Positions 1-9,291 are shown, counted from the first letter of the stretch. The stretch is DNA of 64,000 bases from Ferruginibacter sp. (GCA_014379905.1 JACMKX010000160.1:91675-155674); one strand, 5' to 3'. Program-made: numbers and translations. Notes: generated by a model not told the origin, from the sequence alone.

Positions 1-246
1 GCTTTGGTAACAGTCATGCAATATGCAGGAAAGCAGGAATGGTTCTCCTCTTTTTATCATTCATTGCCTTTGCAAAATAATATTAAAATGAAAAGTGGTT
101 ATATCGGCGGCGTAAGAAGTTATACCGGTTATATAAAAAGCAAGAACGGGGAAGAATATACTTTTGCCTTCATCATCAATAATTTCGACGGTAGCCCGGG
201 AGCAGTGCGGGAGAAAATGTGGAAGTTGCTTGACATACTTAAGTAA
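1..246 (+). CDS. dacB: D-alanyl-D-alanine carboxypeptidase/endopeptidase (PBP4 family), C-terminal end only
   Basis: The reading frame is open from the left edge and ends at 246, so only the last 81 or so residues are visible. The visible part matches the end of the PBP4 (peptidase S13) fold. It has a K-S-G box (in MKSGYIGGVRSYTGYI), equivalent to the KTG triad of penicillin-binding proteins, then a strand pair with a 'FIINNF' core, then a terminal helix. PBP4-type enzymes cleave peptidoglycan stem peptides and cross-links in the periplasm. The SxxK and SxN motifs and the signal peptide lie outside the window. The TTG at position 4 is not a start; it is an internal codon. The family call is from memory of the C-terminal pattern and is fairly secure. 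Confidence 0.72.
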   Translation, partial: ALVTVMQYAGKQEWFSSFYHSLPLQNNIKMKSGYIGGVRSYTGYIKSKNGEEYTFAFIINNFDGSPGAVREKMWKLLDILK

Positions 247-363
247 ATGGATAAATATCGAATGGATAATGGATAATTTTTCAATGTAAGAAATTTGTGA
301 ATTAATAACGATCTTTCCATTCGAGGCATTATTAATTATTCATTTTTAAATCCCATTAAACTC

Positions 364-798
364 ATGGCAGAACAAAATTTTAAAAATCATATCCGGCTTG
401 TACCGCTGCATATTTTCGGGTATGTATTGGCATTCTCCGCTTTTGGACTTGCGTTGCTTAAACTCTGGCGTAGTTACAACACTGGTATATCGGGAATTTT
501 GGTTCCTGCAATATTGGTTTTTAATGCAGTTGCATTGATCATAGCCTTGTGGTATGGCCGCTCGTTTGCGTTAAAGGCGCATGACAAAGCCATACGTGCC
601 GAAGAGAATCTTCGCTATTTTGCTATCACCGGAAAATTGATGGATAGTAAATTGAGAATGGGACAGATCGTCGCCCTTCGCTTTGCACCCAACAATGAGT
701 TTGTTGACCTGGCGCACAGGGCCGTGGAAGAAAATTTGTCCGGAAAACAAATAAAGCAGGCGATTCAGCACTGGAAAGCGGATTATAAGAGGGTGTGA
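364..798 (+). CDS. DUF6526-like small membrane protein
   Basis: A 144-residue protein with two hydrophobic segments near the N-terminus (about residues 15-35 and 45-65), separated by a short basic loop. A charged, helical C-terminal half (about 75-144) follows and is probably cytoplasmic. The opening 'KNHIRLVPLHIFGY' and the overall plan match a small Bacteroidota family that I recall as DUF6526, whose function is unknown. It starts 117 bases after the PBP4 gene and converges on the thioesterase gene, with only four bases between the two stops. No catalytic motif is visible. Confidence 0.7.
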   Translation: MAEQNFKNHIRLVPLHIFGYVLAFSAFGLALLKLWRSYNTGISGILVPAILVFNAVALIIALWYGRSFALKAHDKAIRAEENLRYFAITGKLMDSKLRMGQIVALRFAPNNEFVDLAHRAVEENLSGKQIKQAIQHWKADYKRV

Positions 799-802
799 AT
801 AA

Positions 803-1225
803 TTAATAATTATTAATCGGAAAATAATGCTGCAACTTATCCTTTAGCGCCTCCGGCATATTACATCGTTTCATCGTTTTGGCATCCATAAAGTAAAGCG
901 TAACATCGCCCACATTCAATAATTCATCTGCTTCATTGTAGATCTCCGAATGAAAAATAATTTTGTGCTGTATTGGTAATTCTTTCAAAGTGGTTTTAAC
1001 AGTGATCAGGTCATCGTACCTGGCAGGCCGCAAAAATTTACTATGTATATCAACTACAGGCATAATAATACCCATGGCTTCAATGTCTTTATAGGTATAA
1101 CCCAACACTCTTATAGATTCCCCTCTTCCTATTTCATAAAACTGGGCATAATGGCCATGGTAAAAAATCCCCATCTGGTCAGTGAGGGCATAGTGAATAC
1201 GGATCTGTGTTTCGGTGCTGTACAT
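803..1225 (-). CDS. Acyl-CoA thioesterase, 4HBT hot-dog fold (YbgC/FadM-like)
   Basis: A 140-residue single-domain protein of the 4-hydroxybenzoyl-CoA thioesterase superfamily, which hydrolyses acyl-CoA thioesters in the cytoplasm. The N-terminal 'RIHYALTDQMGIFYHGHYAQFYEIGR' region carries the family signature: the Asp-Gln-Met-Gly turn followed by YHGHYAQFYE, where the Asp is the usual catalytic residue. The rest shows the strand-rich hot-dog pattern ending in a C-terminal helix. Length is normal for the family. The gene is convergent with the DUF6526 gene. Its 5' side faces the heptad repeat block that separates it from doxX. Substrate cannot be told from sequence. Confidence 0.85.
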   Translation of the reverse strand: MYSTETQIRIHYALTDQMGIFYHGHYAQFYEIGRGESIRVLGYTYKDIEAMGIIMPVVDIHSKFLRPARYDDLITVKTTLKELPIQHKIIFHSEIYNEADELLNVGDVTLYFMDAKTMKRCNMPEALKDKLQHYFPINNY

Positions 1226-1230
1226 AAATT

Positions 1231-1321
1231 TAGTTCATAGTTGATCGTCCATAGATCATAGTTCATAGATCATGGTTGATAGTTCATGGCTAATCTATGA
1301 ACCATGAACTATCAACTATGA
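1231..1321. repeat. Tandem 7-nt repeats, nine in one sense then about four inverted, in register
   Basis: From 1231 to 1293 nine consecutive heptamers follow the pattern T(A/G)GTTSA, for example TAGTTCA, TAGTTGA, TAGATCA, TGGTTGA. From 1294 to 1321 the reverse-complement heptamers (ACCATGA, ACTATCA, ACTATGA) follow without a break in the 7-nt phase. The two halves form a near-perfect 21-bp inverted repeat (1270-1290 against 1302-1322), so transcripts could fold. The right end touches the doxX stop codon. Related heptads recur at 24957 and 31355. Confidence 0.85.
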
Positions 1322-1729
1322 TCATTTCCCCATCATTCCATCTACGCTTATTTTACCAGGACCAATGAAAAGTAAACTTAGATACCCTGCCAGGTATAAG
1401 GTAGCCATTTCGCCTTCGCCTAAAAAATCTGCATTATGCGATTTAAACAAAGCCACACACATAACAATTATCAAAGGAATGGTAGCGAGCCGGGTAAATA
1501 ACCCTATTAAAATGAACAGCGCACAAAAGAATTCTGCGAAAATAACCAAAGAGAGAGAGAGGCTTTGTCCCATTCCCAAAAAGTTCATGAATTGAGTTTT
1601 GTACTGACTAAAATGAATCAGTTTATCATATCCATGTTTCATCATAAGTCCGCCCAGTGCCAATCGCAGCATGAGCATGCCTGCATTAAATGCGCCAGTT
1701 GTGTAAGAAGTGGATGTTAGTTTTCCCAT
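1322..1729 (-). CDS. DoxX family membrane protein
   Basis: A 135-residue integral membrane protein with four hydrophobic helices, typical of DoxX/SURF4-like proteins. The family signature 'MLMLRLALGGLMMKHGYDKL' is at about residues 19-38, followed by 'FAEFFCALFILIGLFTRLATIPL' in the second and third helices. DoxX proteins are small inner-membrane proteins linked to quinone and sulfur redox chemistry in some species, but the role here is unknown. The stop codon sits at the edge of the heptad repeat block. Length and topology are normal. Confidence 0.85.
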   Translation of the reverse strand: MGKLTSTSYTTGAFNAGMLMLRLALGGLMMKHGYDKLIHFSQYKTQFMNFLGMGQSLSLSLVIFAEFFCALFILIGLFTRLATIPLIIVMCVALFKSHNADFLGEGEMATLYLAGYLSLLFIGPGKISVDGMMGK

Positions 1730-1942
1730 AATAAAATATTAGTTTTTGTAAAAATAATTAAACTCCATCAATTAGAAATCCACAGGTCTGTATAAGTTGT
1801 TTTGCCTTTTATCAATCCTTTAACAGGCAAATAGCATTAGTTTCGTTTAGTTACATAGGTTAAAACATTTTTCTTTGGAATAATGTTTGCTTAAGGTGCA
1901 GGAACAAACATAAGCGCCGGAATTTCATTCAATTAACCCACA

Positions 1943-4900
1943 ATGAATCAAAAAATTTTCTCCCTGCTGTTTTCAGCAATCATCAGCGGTGCAGCCATTG
2001 CGCAACCAACCCATACGATTACAGACCCCGAAAAAAAATACAAAGCTGCCAAAGAGTTTTTTGTAAAAGAACAATATGCTTTTGCTTACCCGCTGGTAAA
2101 GGAGTTGAAACAGCAATATCCTGCCAACACCGCATCGGATCATAATTATATAAACGATGACGTAAATTATTACTATATCGCCTGCGAATTAAAACTCCTG
2201 CAGCCGGTAGGAGAAAGCGATGCAGTGGAATACATCGGTAGCACTACCAACGAGCCAAGAGTACAGGTGATGAGTTTTCATTTGGCTCATTACTATTTTC
2301 TTAAAGATAATTTTGGAAATGCCATAGAATATTTTGATAAAGCCGGTTACGATAACCTGAGCAATGAACAGATCGCAGATTCAAAATTTGAAAAAGCATA
2401 TGCTCATTTTAATTTAAAACAATTTGCGGCGGCAAAACCGTTGTTCAACGAAATTCACCAGCTGCCCGACAATAAATATTTTATTCCTGCAAATTACTAT
2501 TATGGCTTTATTAGTTATTACGACCGCCAGTACGAAGAAGCTTTAAAAGCTTTTAAACTCGTAGAAACACACGAAGATTATAAAGGAGTTGTGCCTTATT
2601 ACATTGCTGAAATTTATTATTTCCAGGGCAAAAAGGACCTGGCATTGTCTTATGGCGAATCTGTATTAAGTAGGGGCGGAGGTTTATATTATGAAAAACA
2701 ATTGAAGTTACTCATAGGCCAGTTGTATTTTGAGAAGAAGGATTATAAAAAAGCCCTGCCTTTACTGGAGGATTATGTGAATAAAGCTGATAAGGTTAGT
2801 AAGGAAGTTTTGTATGAACTCAGTTTTTCCTATTACAAGGAAAACCAGCCCCGCAAAGCCATTGAGGGCTTTAAACAACTAAGTAATGAAAAAGACTCCA
2901 TGGGACAGAATAGCATGTACCTGCTCGGCGATCTTTATTTACAAACTGGTGAAAAAGCCAATGCCCGCAATGCATTTCAATACAGTGCCTTTAATAGCAG
3001 CAATGCCTTGCAACAAAAAGTATCCCGTTTTAATTATGCAAAACTTTCCTATGAATTAGGTTACCAGGATGTGGCGTTGAAGGAAATGAAAGCTTACCTC
3101 AAAGATTATCCCGGTTCTGAATATGATGTAGAGGCGAAGGAAATTTTAGTGAGCCTGCTTACGAACACCAATAATTTCCAGGAGGCCCTCGCATTGTATG
3201 AAAGTTTTGGAACACCTACTGCTTCCATGCAAAGAGCCTATCCACGTATTTTATATGGAAGAGCCATAGAAATGATCAATGACCAGCAATTAACAGGAGC
3301 CGATGAGCTGATGAGCCGTGTAATTACCAATCAATACTCAGCAGGATTGGTTCCTTATGCTAACTTCTGGAAAAGTGAAATTGCTTTCAGGATGCAGCGT
3401 TATGATGATGCTATTCGTTTTGGTAATGTATATATCCAAAATGGGGCTGTGGCACAGGGTGAGGCAACCCCCGCAGCAGCAAGATACAATGTAGGCTATA
3501 GCTGGTTGCACAAAGAAAATTACCAGAATGCGCTTGCTTCATTCGAAGGCATTACTAAAACAGTTTCATCTTCCTCATCAGCCATGGTTCAGGATGCATA
3601 TGTACGCAGCGCTGATGGTTATTATATGCTCAGGGATTTTGCAAAGGCCAATAGCATGTACGACCAGGTCATCAATAATGCTTTGCTGCAGTCAGATTAT
3701 GCTACCTACCAAAAAGCCATGATTGCAGGGGTGAAGAACAGTGCCGAAAAGATCCGCCTCCTTAACAGCATTTCAAAAAATTATCCGTCCAGTAACCTGT
3801 TACAGGAAGTAAATATGGAAATTGCACTGACTTATATTTCTGATGAAAAATTTAAAGATGCGATCCCTTTCCTCAATAACATTGTTCAGTCGAGGGACAA
3901 TGGATTAAAACCAAGAGCGTACCTCAAACTTGGGTTGTGTCATTACAACAGCAACAACAATGCAGCCGCTTTAATCAACTACGAAGCGCTGATAAATAAA
4001 TACCCACAGTCGCCGGAAGCCGATGAAGCTATGGGGATCATCAGGGATATATACGTGGAAGAGGGACGGCCCAATGATTATGTAGCGCTGATGCAAAAAA
4101 ATGGAAAAGTTGTTTCTGTGAGTGAAGCAGATTCGTTGAATTATTCTGCTGCTATTTTAAAATACAATAACAATAACTGCGCAGCCGCAATTACCAGTTT
4201 TGCAAATTATCTTAACCAATACCCTGAAGGGGCTTATGCAATTGAAGCAAATTACTTACGCAGTACCTGCTATCAAAAAAATAAGGACTGGGCCAATGCA
4301 TTAAAAGGATACGACTTTGTGACCACTAAAGGCTTAAATAAGTATTACGAAAAAGCTACACTGGAAGCCGCCCGTATCAGCTATTTTGAATTGAAGGATT
4401 ATGCCAATGCAAAAAAATATTTTGAACTGTTGCGCAGCAACGGGGTAAACCAGGATAACCTCTTGGAAGCTTTGCGGGGCCTTGTAAGAAGTCATTATTT
4501 GTTGAAAGATTATACCGAAGCAAATTCTGCTGCTAAAGACCTGTTGACCCAAAAAGGAATTAGTACAGATGATAAAGCAATAGCCAACCTGGTATTGGGT
4601 AAATCGCAACAGGTGTCCAATGATTGCAATGCAGCCATAACGGCGTTCAAAGCAGCCGCAGCTATTAATAAATCTTCCTGGGGGGCCGAAGCCCGGTATG
4701 AAATTGCCAATTGCTATTACCTACTTAATAATCTGACAGCGGCTGAAAAAGCTGCCATGGCAGTTATTAAAGAAACAGGATCATATGATGAATGGGTAAC
4801 AAAATCTTATATTTTGCTGGGCGACATTTTCATGCAGCAGAAAGATTATTTCAACGCTAAAGCTACTTATGAAAGCGTGGCAAAAAATGCGGCTATAGCC

Positions 4901-4978
4901 ACACTAAAAGCAGAAGCACAGCAAAAACTGGACAAGGCTGTTGCCGCAGAAAAAAAATCATCAAAGATTAGCAATTAA
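1943..4978 (+). CDS. Large secreted or periplasmic tetratricopeptide-repeat protein
   Basis: A 1011-residue protein with a cleavable signal peptide (hydrophobic core at residues 5-20, cut after IAQ). The rest is almost entirely helical TPR units; phrases such as 'AIEYFDKAGYD', 'ALKAFKLVE', 'YKKALPLLEDYV' and 'AKKYFELLRSNG' mark successive repeats. I estimate more than twenty units. Such proteins act as periplasmic scaffolds. The next gene, 55 bases downstream, encodes an outer-membrane barrel, and I recall TPR/beta-barrel pairs of this kind being common in Bacteroidota. The likely role is therefore assembly or function of that barrel. No enzyme domain is visible. Confidence 0.85.
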   Translation: MNQKIFSLLFSAIISGAAIAQPTHTITDPEKKYKAAKEFFVKEQYAFAYPLVKELKQQYPANTASDHNYINDDVNYYYIACELKLLQPVGESDAVEYIGSTTNEPRVQVMSFHLAHYYFLKDNFGNAIEYFDKAGYDNLSNEQIADSKFEKAYAHFNLKQFAAAKPLFNEIHQLPDNKYFIPANYYYGFISYYDRQYEEALKAFKLVETHEDYKGVVPYYIAEIYYFQGKKDLALSYGESVLSRGGGLYYEKQLKLLIGQLYFEKKDYKKALPLLEDYVNKADKVSKEVLYELSFSYYKENQPRKAIEGFKQLSNEKDSMGQNSMYLLGDLYLQTGEKANARNAFQYSAFNSSNALQQKVSRFNYAKLSYELGYQDVALKEMKAYLKDYPGSEYDVEAKEILVSLLTNTNNFQEALALYESFGTPTASMQRAYPRILYGRAIEMINDQQLTGADELMSRVITNQYSAGLVPYANFWKSEIAFRMQRYDDAIRFGNVYIQNGAVAQGEATPAAARYNVGYSWLHKENYQNALASFEGITKTVSSSSSAMVQDAYVRSADGYYMLRDFAKANSMYDQVINNALLQSDYATYQKAMIAGVKNSAEKIRLLNSISKNYPSSNLLQEVNMEIALTYISDEKFKDAIPFLNNIVQSRDNGLKPRAYLKLGLCHYNSNNNAAALINYEALINKYPQSPEADEAMGIIRDIYVEEGRPNDYVALMQKNGKVVSVSEADSLNYSAAILKYNNNNCAAAITSFANYLNQYPEGAYAIEANYLRSTCYQKNKDWANALKGYDFVTTKGLNKYYEKATLEAARISYFELKDYANAKKYFELLRSNGVNQDNLLEALRGLVRSHYLLKDYTEANSAAKDLLTQKGISTDDKAIANLVLGKSQQVSNDCNAAITAFKAAAAINKSSWGAEARYEIANCYYLLNNLTAAEKAAMAVIKETGSYDEWVTKSYILLGDIFMQQKDYFNAKATYESVAKNAAIATLKAEAQQKLDKAVAAEKKSSKISN

Positions 4979-5033
4979 TTAAAAACAAAAAGTAAAAAGC
5001 AGGACCAAATCGTTTTTTATTAATCATAACAAC

Positions 5034-6668
5034 ATGAACAAAGTATTTCCAATAATTATTATTGCAGGCCTGGGTTTTTTTAATGCCTCCGCACAAAAGG
5101 ATACGACCAAACAGGCGATCGATATTACTTCTTCTTTTAAACCTGTACTGCGCAATGCCGTAAAAATTAATTTTTACGGCTCACAGCTACAGGCTGATAG
5201 CAGCAGGCCTGCGCTCAATTATAATATTCCTTCACAAAACCTGTTTTACGCCTATCAGCCTATTTCTTTAAGACCCCTTGCGCTGGCGCAGGATACTAAC
5301 CTATACCTGGGCGGAAGGAATTTTTTAAAAGCGGGTTTTGGTACTTACAGCACTCCTTATCTGGCTGCAGGCTTTAGTTTTGGCGATGGCCGCAAAAGTT
5401 TAGTGAATATTTATGCAGATTATATTGGCTCCAAAGGAAAAGATATTGAATACCAGGATTATTCCCTGTTGAATGTAAAAGCAACCGGAAGTGTTTTTAC
5501 CGCAAAGAATGAAGTATACGCATCGGCGTCCATTAGCAGGAGAGATTATAATTTATACGGCTACGATCATGCTGCAATTTCGTATAGCAAAGATGATGTA
5601 CGCCAGCAGTTACAGGATATTGAAATTGCTGCCGGTATTCGTAATATCACAGGTAATGATCTTAATATTAAATACAATCCTTCCATACAGGCCAACTTCT
5701 TTACTAACAAAGACCAGTTGAATGAAACTACCATTACTTTAAATGCCCCGGTAGAAAAAAAGATAGGGGATGAACTTACTATTATGGCGGCCTTTAACGG
5801 CGAGTTTGCTAATTACAGCACCCAGCATTTTAATCCCGGCAATATCAAATTGACCAATAATCTTATCCAGGTTTCGCCAGCTGTGGAGTATAAAACAAAG
5901 CTGGTAAAAATTCATGGGGGTATTACACCTGTATGGAACAATGGAGAATTTGAATGGCTGCCCGATATTTACGCAGAAGCGCAATTGCAGGAAAAAGTAT
6001 TTATGCTGCACGGTGGCTGGGTAGGGCGCTACATACAGAATACCTATCGCAACCTTTCGGCTATCAATCCTTACATTTTACCAATAACGAAGTATAACAA
6101 CACCAAAGAAGTAGAATATTATGGTGGTATTAAAGCAACCATCGGCAGGCATTTTAATTTCAATGCAAAAGCAGGATTGGTTCGTTACACTGACCTTCCA
6201 CTATTTATCAATGATACTGCTACAGACGACAAAGGTTTTATAGTAAGCAACGAACGGAATATAAATAATTTCAGGGTACATGGCGACCTGTCTTACATTA
6301 ACCAGGATAAATTTACCGTAACCACAGGTCTTACTTTTAACGGTTACACGGGTATGAAGGACAATGATAAAGCCTGGCACACTATCCCCATGGAATTTAC
6401 CAGTTCAATCCGCTGGTGGGCATTTGAACGCTTCCTGCTAAAAGGCGATTTTTACTTCTTTAACGGAGGCAAATACCTTACAAAAGGAAACGGGAGCAAG
6501 GCGCTGGATGGTGGAACAGACCTGAGTGCCGGGGCAGAATATAAGATCAACAAACAATTCAGCGCCTGGATGAACATCAATAATATCCTGAATGATAAAT
6601 ATGAACGCTGGCACAATTACCAGGTGTATGGATTGAACTTTACCGGTGGTATTTTAATTCATTTTTAA
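5034..6668 (+). CDS. Outer-membrane beta-barrel protein (TonB-dependent receptor barrel-like, no plug)
   Basis: A 544-residue protein with a signal peptide (about residues 1-20, ending SAQ) and a long series of amphipathic strands that closes with a terminal aromatic strand, '...FTGGILIHF'. The final Phe is the classic outer-membrane insertion signal. The C-terminal 'NNILNDKYERWHNYQVYGLNF' resembles the last strands of TonB-dependent receptors. A plug domain and TonB box are absent, since the barrel-like part begins by about residue 90. It is probably co-transcribed with the upstream TPR gene. Ligand unknown. It may be annotated elsewhere simply as TonB-dependent receptor. Confidence 0.78.
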   Translation: MNKVFPIIIIAGLGFFNASAQKDTTKQAIDITSSFKPVLRNAVKINFYGSQLQADSSRPALNYNIPSQNLFYAYQPISLRPLALAQDTNLYLGGRNFLKAGFGTYSTPYLAAGFSFGDGRKSLVNIYADYIGSKGKDIEYQDYSLLNVKATGSVFTAKNEVYASASISRRDYNLYGYDHAAISYSKDDVRQQLQDIEIAAGIRNITGNDLNIKYNPSIQANFFTNKDQLNETTITLNAPVEKKIGDELTIMAAFNGEFANYSTQHFNPGNIKLTNNLIQVSPAVEYKTKLVKIHGGITPVWNNGEFEWLPDIYAEAQLQEKVFMLHGGWVGRYIQNTYRNLSAINPYILPITKYNNTKEVEYYGGIKATIGRHFNFNAKAGLVRYTDLPLFINDTATDDKGFIVSNERNINNFRVHGDLSYINQDKFTVTTGLTFNGYTGMKDNDKAWHTIPMEFTSSIRWWAFERFLLKGDFYFFNGGKYLTKGNGSKALDGGTDLSAGAEYKINKQFSAWMNINNILNDKYERWHNYQVYGLNFTGGILIHF

Positions 6669-6672
6669 CCGC

Positions 6673-6680
6673 TACTTTTG
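6673..6680 (+). promoter_or_regulatory. Consensus -7 promoter element (TACTTTTG)
   Basis: TACTTTTG matches the Bacteroidota -7 consensus TAnnTTTG exactly. It lies only five bases before the ATG at 6686, which would give a leaderless or nearly leaderless transcript. No good -33 TTG is present at the expected spacing. Confidence 0.45.
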
Positions 6681-6685
6681 CCCGG

Positions 6686-7327
6686 ATGGAAAAATTGCTC
6701 ACATCTTATTTGTATAGCTTTAAGGCATGCCCGCTGCCAACAGTAGGCTCGTTAATTATTCAGCCGGGTGCTGCCATTGCTGAGCAGAGCGAAAGAAAAC
6801 TGATGGCACCTGTGCCTCACATACAGTTTGTTTCAAAAGAAATAAATGCGGAGGGGTTATTACAATACATTTCGCTCAAAAAAAATATAGATATTCAGCA
6901 GGCATCTGATGAACTAAGCAGCTATTGCGACAGGCTGCAACAAATGCAACCTTATGAAGAAATAAACCTGGATGCTGCAGGTACTTTTTATACCACTGAA
7001 GAGGGGGAATTGCATTTTAAATATACCCTTGTACCCGCCGCGTTTTTACCGGAAGTGCCTGCTGAACGGGTAATACACCCGGATGCTTCTCATAGTATGC
7101 TGGTAGGAGATACGCAAACCAATACTACCACCATGGCAGAATTACTGGACAGTCAGGAAACTTCCCATCGCCCCAAATGGATATGGGCAGCCATTGGCCT
7201 GGGAGTAGCAGGATTACTGGCCATCACTTTTTATTACATGAATCGCCAGCCGGGTAGCAACTTTGGAAATAGTGCTACCATAAAAGCAACCAACGTGCCT
7301 GCCAGCTATCAATACCCGGGAAAGTAA
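6686..7327 (+). CDS. HU-CCDC81-like domain protein with one transmembrane helix
   Basis: A 213-residue protein. The first 115 or so residues resemble the paired HU-like (CCDC81-type) domains found at the start of Bacteroidota SPOR-domain proteins: a short helix, a 'PTVGSLIIQPG' beta arm, then 'GLLQYISLKKNIDIQQASDELSSY' and a second arm at 'INLDAAGTFYTTEEGELHFKY'. A transmembrane helix follows at about 164-186, then a short periplasmic tail without a SPOR domain. In relatives the HU part is thought to sit in the cytoplasm and link envelope to chromosome or division machinery; that is inference here. The missing SPOR domain makes this a short variant. Confidence 0.6.
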   Translation: MEKLLTSYLYSFKACPLPTVGSLIIQPGAAIAEQSERKLMAPVPHIQFVSKEINAEGLLQYISLKKNIDIQQASDELSSYCDRLQQMQPYEEINLDAAGTFYTTEEGELHFKYTLVPAAFLPEVPAERVIHPDASHSMLVGDTQTNTTTMAELLDSQETSHRPKWIWAAIGLGVAGLLAITFYYMNRQPGSNFGNSATIKATNVPASYQYPGK

Positions 7328-7365
7328 ATTAAATTGGTTTTCTTTGCAGCCTCAAATTTATTGGA

Positions 7366-8259
7366 ATGATCCATTATGACCATTGTCCTGTTTGCAGGAA
7401 AAAAAATATCGCCGACAGGTTCGTTGTAAAAGACTACACTGTTTCGGGAGAAGAATATATGTTGCAGCAATGCAACAACTGCAGTTTTGTTTTTACCCAG
7501 GACATTCCTTCGCAGGAAAAGATTGGTGCCTACTATGCTTCTCAAAATTATATCTCCCATAGCAATACTAAAAAAGGGTTTATTAATAATCTTTATCATA
7601 AAGTAAGAAAGATAACGCTCGCGTCTAAACAAAAAATGATAGTGGCGGAAACCGCCGTATCAAAAGGAAATTTGCTGGACATAGGTTGTGGTACCGGTGC
7701 TTTTTTGAACGAAATGAAATCAGCCGGATGGGGTATTACAGGTCTTGAGCCCGATGAAACCGCCAGGAAAAATGCACAGGAGCTGTTTGGTATTCATCCG
7801 CAGCCATCGCCAGAGTTATTTAATCTTACTGAAGGAACTTATGATGCCATTACCATGTGGCATGTTATGGAGCATGTGCACCAGCTGCACGAATACGTGG
7901 AGCAATTAAAAATTTTATTAAAACCTGGTGGAAGGATAATGATCGCTGTACCTAATTATACCTCACATGATGCTGCGCATTACCAACGTTTCTGGGCAGC
8001 CTATGATGTGCCCCGTCACTTGTATCATTTTTCACCGGCAAGTATGCGCGAAATGATGCAGCTGCATGGATTAAAGGTGCTGAAAACAAGACCCATGTGG
8101 TTTGATAGTTTTTATGTGAGCATGCTGAGTGAACAATATAAAAATGAGGGAAAGGGAAATATTGTTGCTGCATTTTTTACAGGACTTGTTTCAAATATGA
8201 AAGCATTATTCAATAAGGACCGTTGTAGTTCGCTAATTTATATAATAGGGAAAAAGTAA
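7366..8259 (+). CDS. Class I SAM-dependent methyltransferase with N-terminal zinc ribbon
   Basis: A 297-residue cytoplasmic protein. The N-terminus has a probable zinc ribbon, CPVCRKK at 5-11 and CNNC near 37-40. The methyltransferase domain begins near residue 100 with motif I 'LLDIGCGTGAF' (the SAM-binding glycine loop), followed by an acidic 'GLEPDE' that would bind the ribose. Motif 'DAITMWHVMEHV' is the usual post-II region, and 'LKPGGRIMIAVPN' is the post-III strand. This architecture is common among enzymes linked to glycan or lipid modification, but the substrate is unknown. It follows the HU-like gene by 38 bases and could be co-transcribed. Confidence 0.85.
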   Translation: MIHYDHCPVCRKKNIADRFVVKDYTVSGEEYMLQQCNNCSFVFTQDIPSQEKIGAYYASQNYISHSNTKKGFINNLYHKVRKITLASKQKMIVAETAVSKGNLLDIGCGTGAFLNEMKSAGWGITGLEPDETARKNAQELFGIHPQPSPELFNLTEGTYDAITMWHVMEHVHQLHEYVEQLKILLKPGGRIMIAVPNYTSHDAAHYQRFWAAYDVPRHLYHFSPASMREMMQLHGLKVLKTRPMWFDSFYVSMLSEQYKNEGKGNIVAAFFTGLVSNMKALFNKDRCSSLIYIIGKK

Positions 8260-8261
8260 GA

Positions 8262-8322
8262 GTAATTACACGAATGTTGCTTCACGAATTGTTCGAATTA
8301 CAGGAATTTGTTTGTGCGAACC
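8262..8322. repeat. Intergenic repeats of the AATTCGTGTAAT family
   Basis: The gap after the methyltransferase gene carries imperfect copies of the motif ATTACACGAA (also ttCACGAATTg and ttCGAATTACAGG). These are reverse complements of the AATTCGTGTAAT units found at 30804 and 36623. No gene is visible between 8260 and 8401. Confidence 0.6.
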
Positions 8323-8401
8323 TGTAGCAATTATCTGATTTTAAATAGCATCTCCGTTCAATTAAAACATCCGTAAATCCTCACATTCATAAATCCCAAT
8401 C

Positions 8402-9217
8402 CTAATTTAATTTTACTTCAAACATCTTACTCCATCTTTTACCTGTAAGAAAAAATGATTTGCTGGTGCTGTCATATGCAATACCGTTGAGTACATCTGC
8501 CCGGCCCGGGTATTTTGCATCCTGTTCCGCCCTAAAATTTGCAGGAAAATCTAACCTGCCGATAACATTACCGGTTGCAGGATCAATCTTGATGATAATA
8601 TTGCTTTGATAAACGTTTGCATAAATTACCCCACCAACAAATTCCAGCTCATTAATGCTATCAACAGGACCTTTGTCTGTTTTAACGCTGATCACACGCT
8701 TTACTTTAAAATCTTCAGGGTTTACAAAGTAAATATTCGAACTGCCATCACTTACAATTAGGTCTGTACTATCATGAGTAAGGCCCCACCCATCATAGGG
8801 CCAGTTAAAAGTTTTAACAGGCTTGTTGATATCATTGACATCATACACATAAACTATATTGCTTTCCCAGGTCAGCTGGTATAGTTTTCCTTTAAAAATG
8901 GTAATGCCTTCGCCAAATATTTCCTCTGTACCCATGGCATGCTTCTGTTCTACCTTACCGGTTTTATGATCGGTGATGCGTAGGGTAGAATTCTTAAAAT
9001 CTCCCGTAGATTCATACATTTTGCCATTATACAATTCCAGGCCCTGGGTATAAGCACTGGTATCATGGGGGAATTCCGAGATAATAGAAAAACCGATAGC
9101 GGCCGGGGCCGGAATAGATGGGGTTATACCGGTAACAGGCTCATCAATAGCTGGTTTATCATTGTTATTGCAGGAAACTGCGGCGGCTAACAAACAAAGG
9201 GTAAAAAAACGGTTCAT
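8402..9217 (-). CDS. Glutaminyl-peptide cyclotransferase (glutamine cyclotransferase family), lipoprotein
   Basis: A 271-residue protein starting with a lipoprotein signal whose lipobox ends AAVSC (Cys at residue 16). The body matches the five-bladed propeller glutamine cyclotransferase family (PF05096). Diagnostic phrases are 'FPHDTSAYTQGLELYNGKMYESTG', 'GEGITIFKGKLYQLTW', 'ELEFVGGVIYANVYQSN' and 'DVLNGIAYDS', in the usual order. These enzymes convert N-terminal Gln to pyroglutamate. In Bacteroidota the activity fits the many exported proteins whose mature N-terminus is Gln after the common A-Q signal cleavage site, several of which occur in this window. That functional link is inference. 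Confidence 0.88.
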   Translation of the reverse strand: MNRFFTLCLLAAAVSCNNNDKPAIDEPVTGITPSIPAPAAIGFSIISEFPHDTSAYTQGLELYNGKMYESTGDFKNSTLRITDHKTGKVEQKHAMGTEEIFGEGITIFKGKLYQLTWESNIVYVYDVNDINKPVKTFNWPYDGWGLTHDSTDLIVSDGSSNIYFVNPEDFKVKRVISVKTDKGPVDSINELEFVGGVIYANVYQSNIIIKIDPATGNVIGRLDFPANFRAEQDAKYPGRADVLNGIAYDSTSKSFFLTGKRWSKMFEVKLN

Positions 9218-9234
9218 TCAGTTATTTTATACGG

Positions 9235-9242
9235 CAAAAATA
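9235..9242 (-). promoter_or_regulatory. Consensus -7 element for the cyclotransferase gene
   Basis: On the minus strand TATTTTTG matches TAnnTTTG exactly and lies 17 bases before the start codon at 9217. No convincing -33 element is seen at 19-21 bases. Confidence 0.5.
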
Positions 9243-9291
9243 GGGAACAACGGCAGGCAGAATATTTTTTTTAATTGTTTTCGTACAAAAA

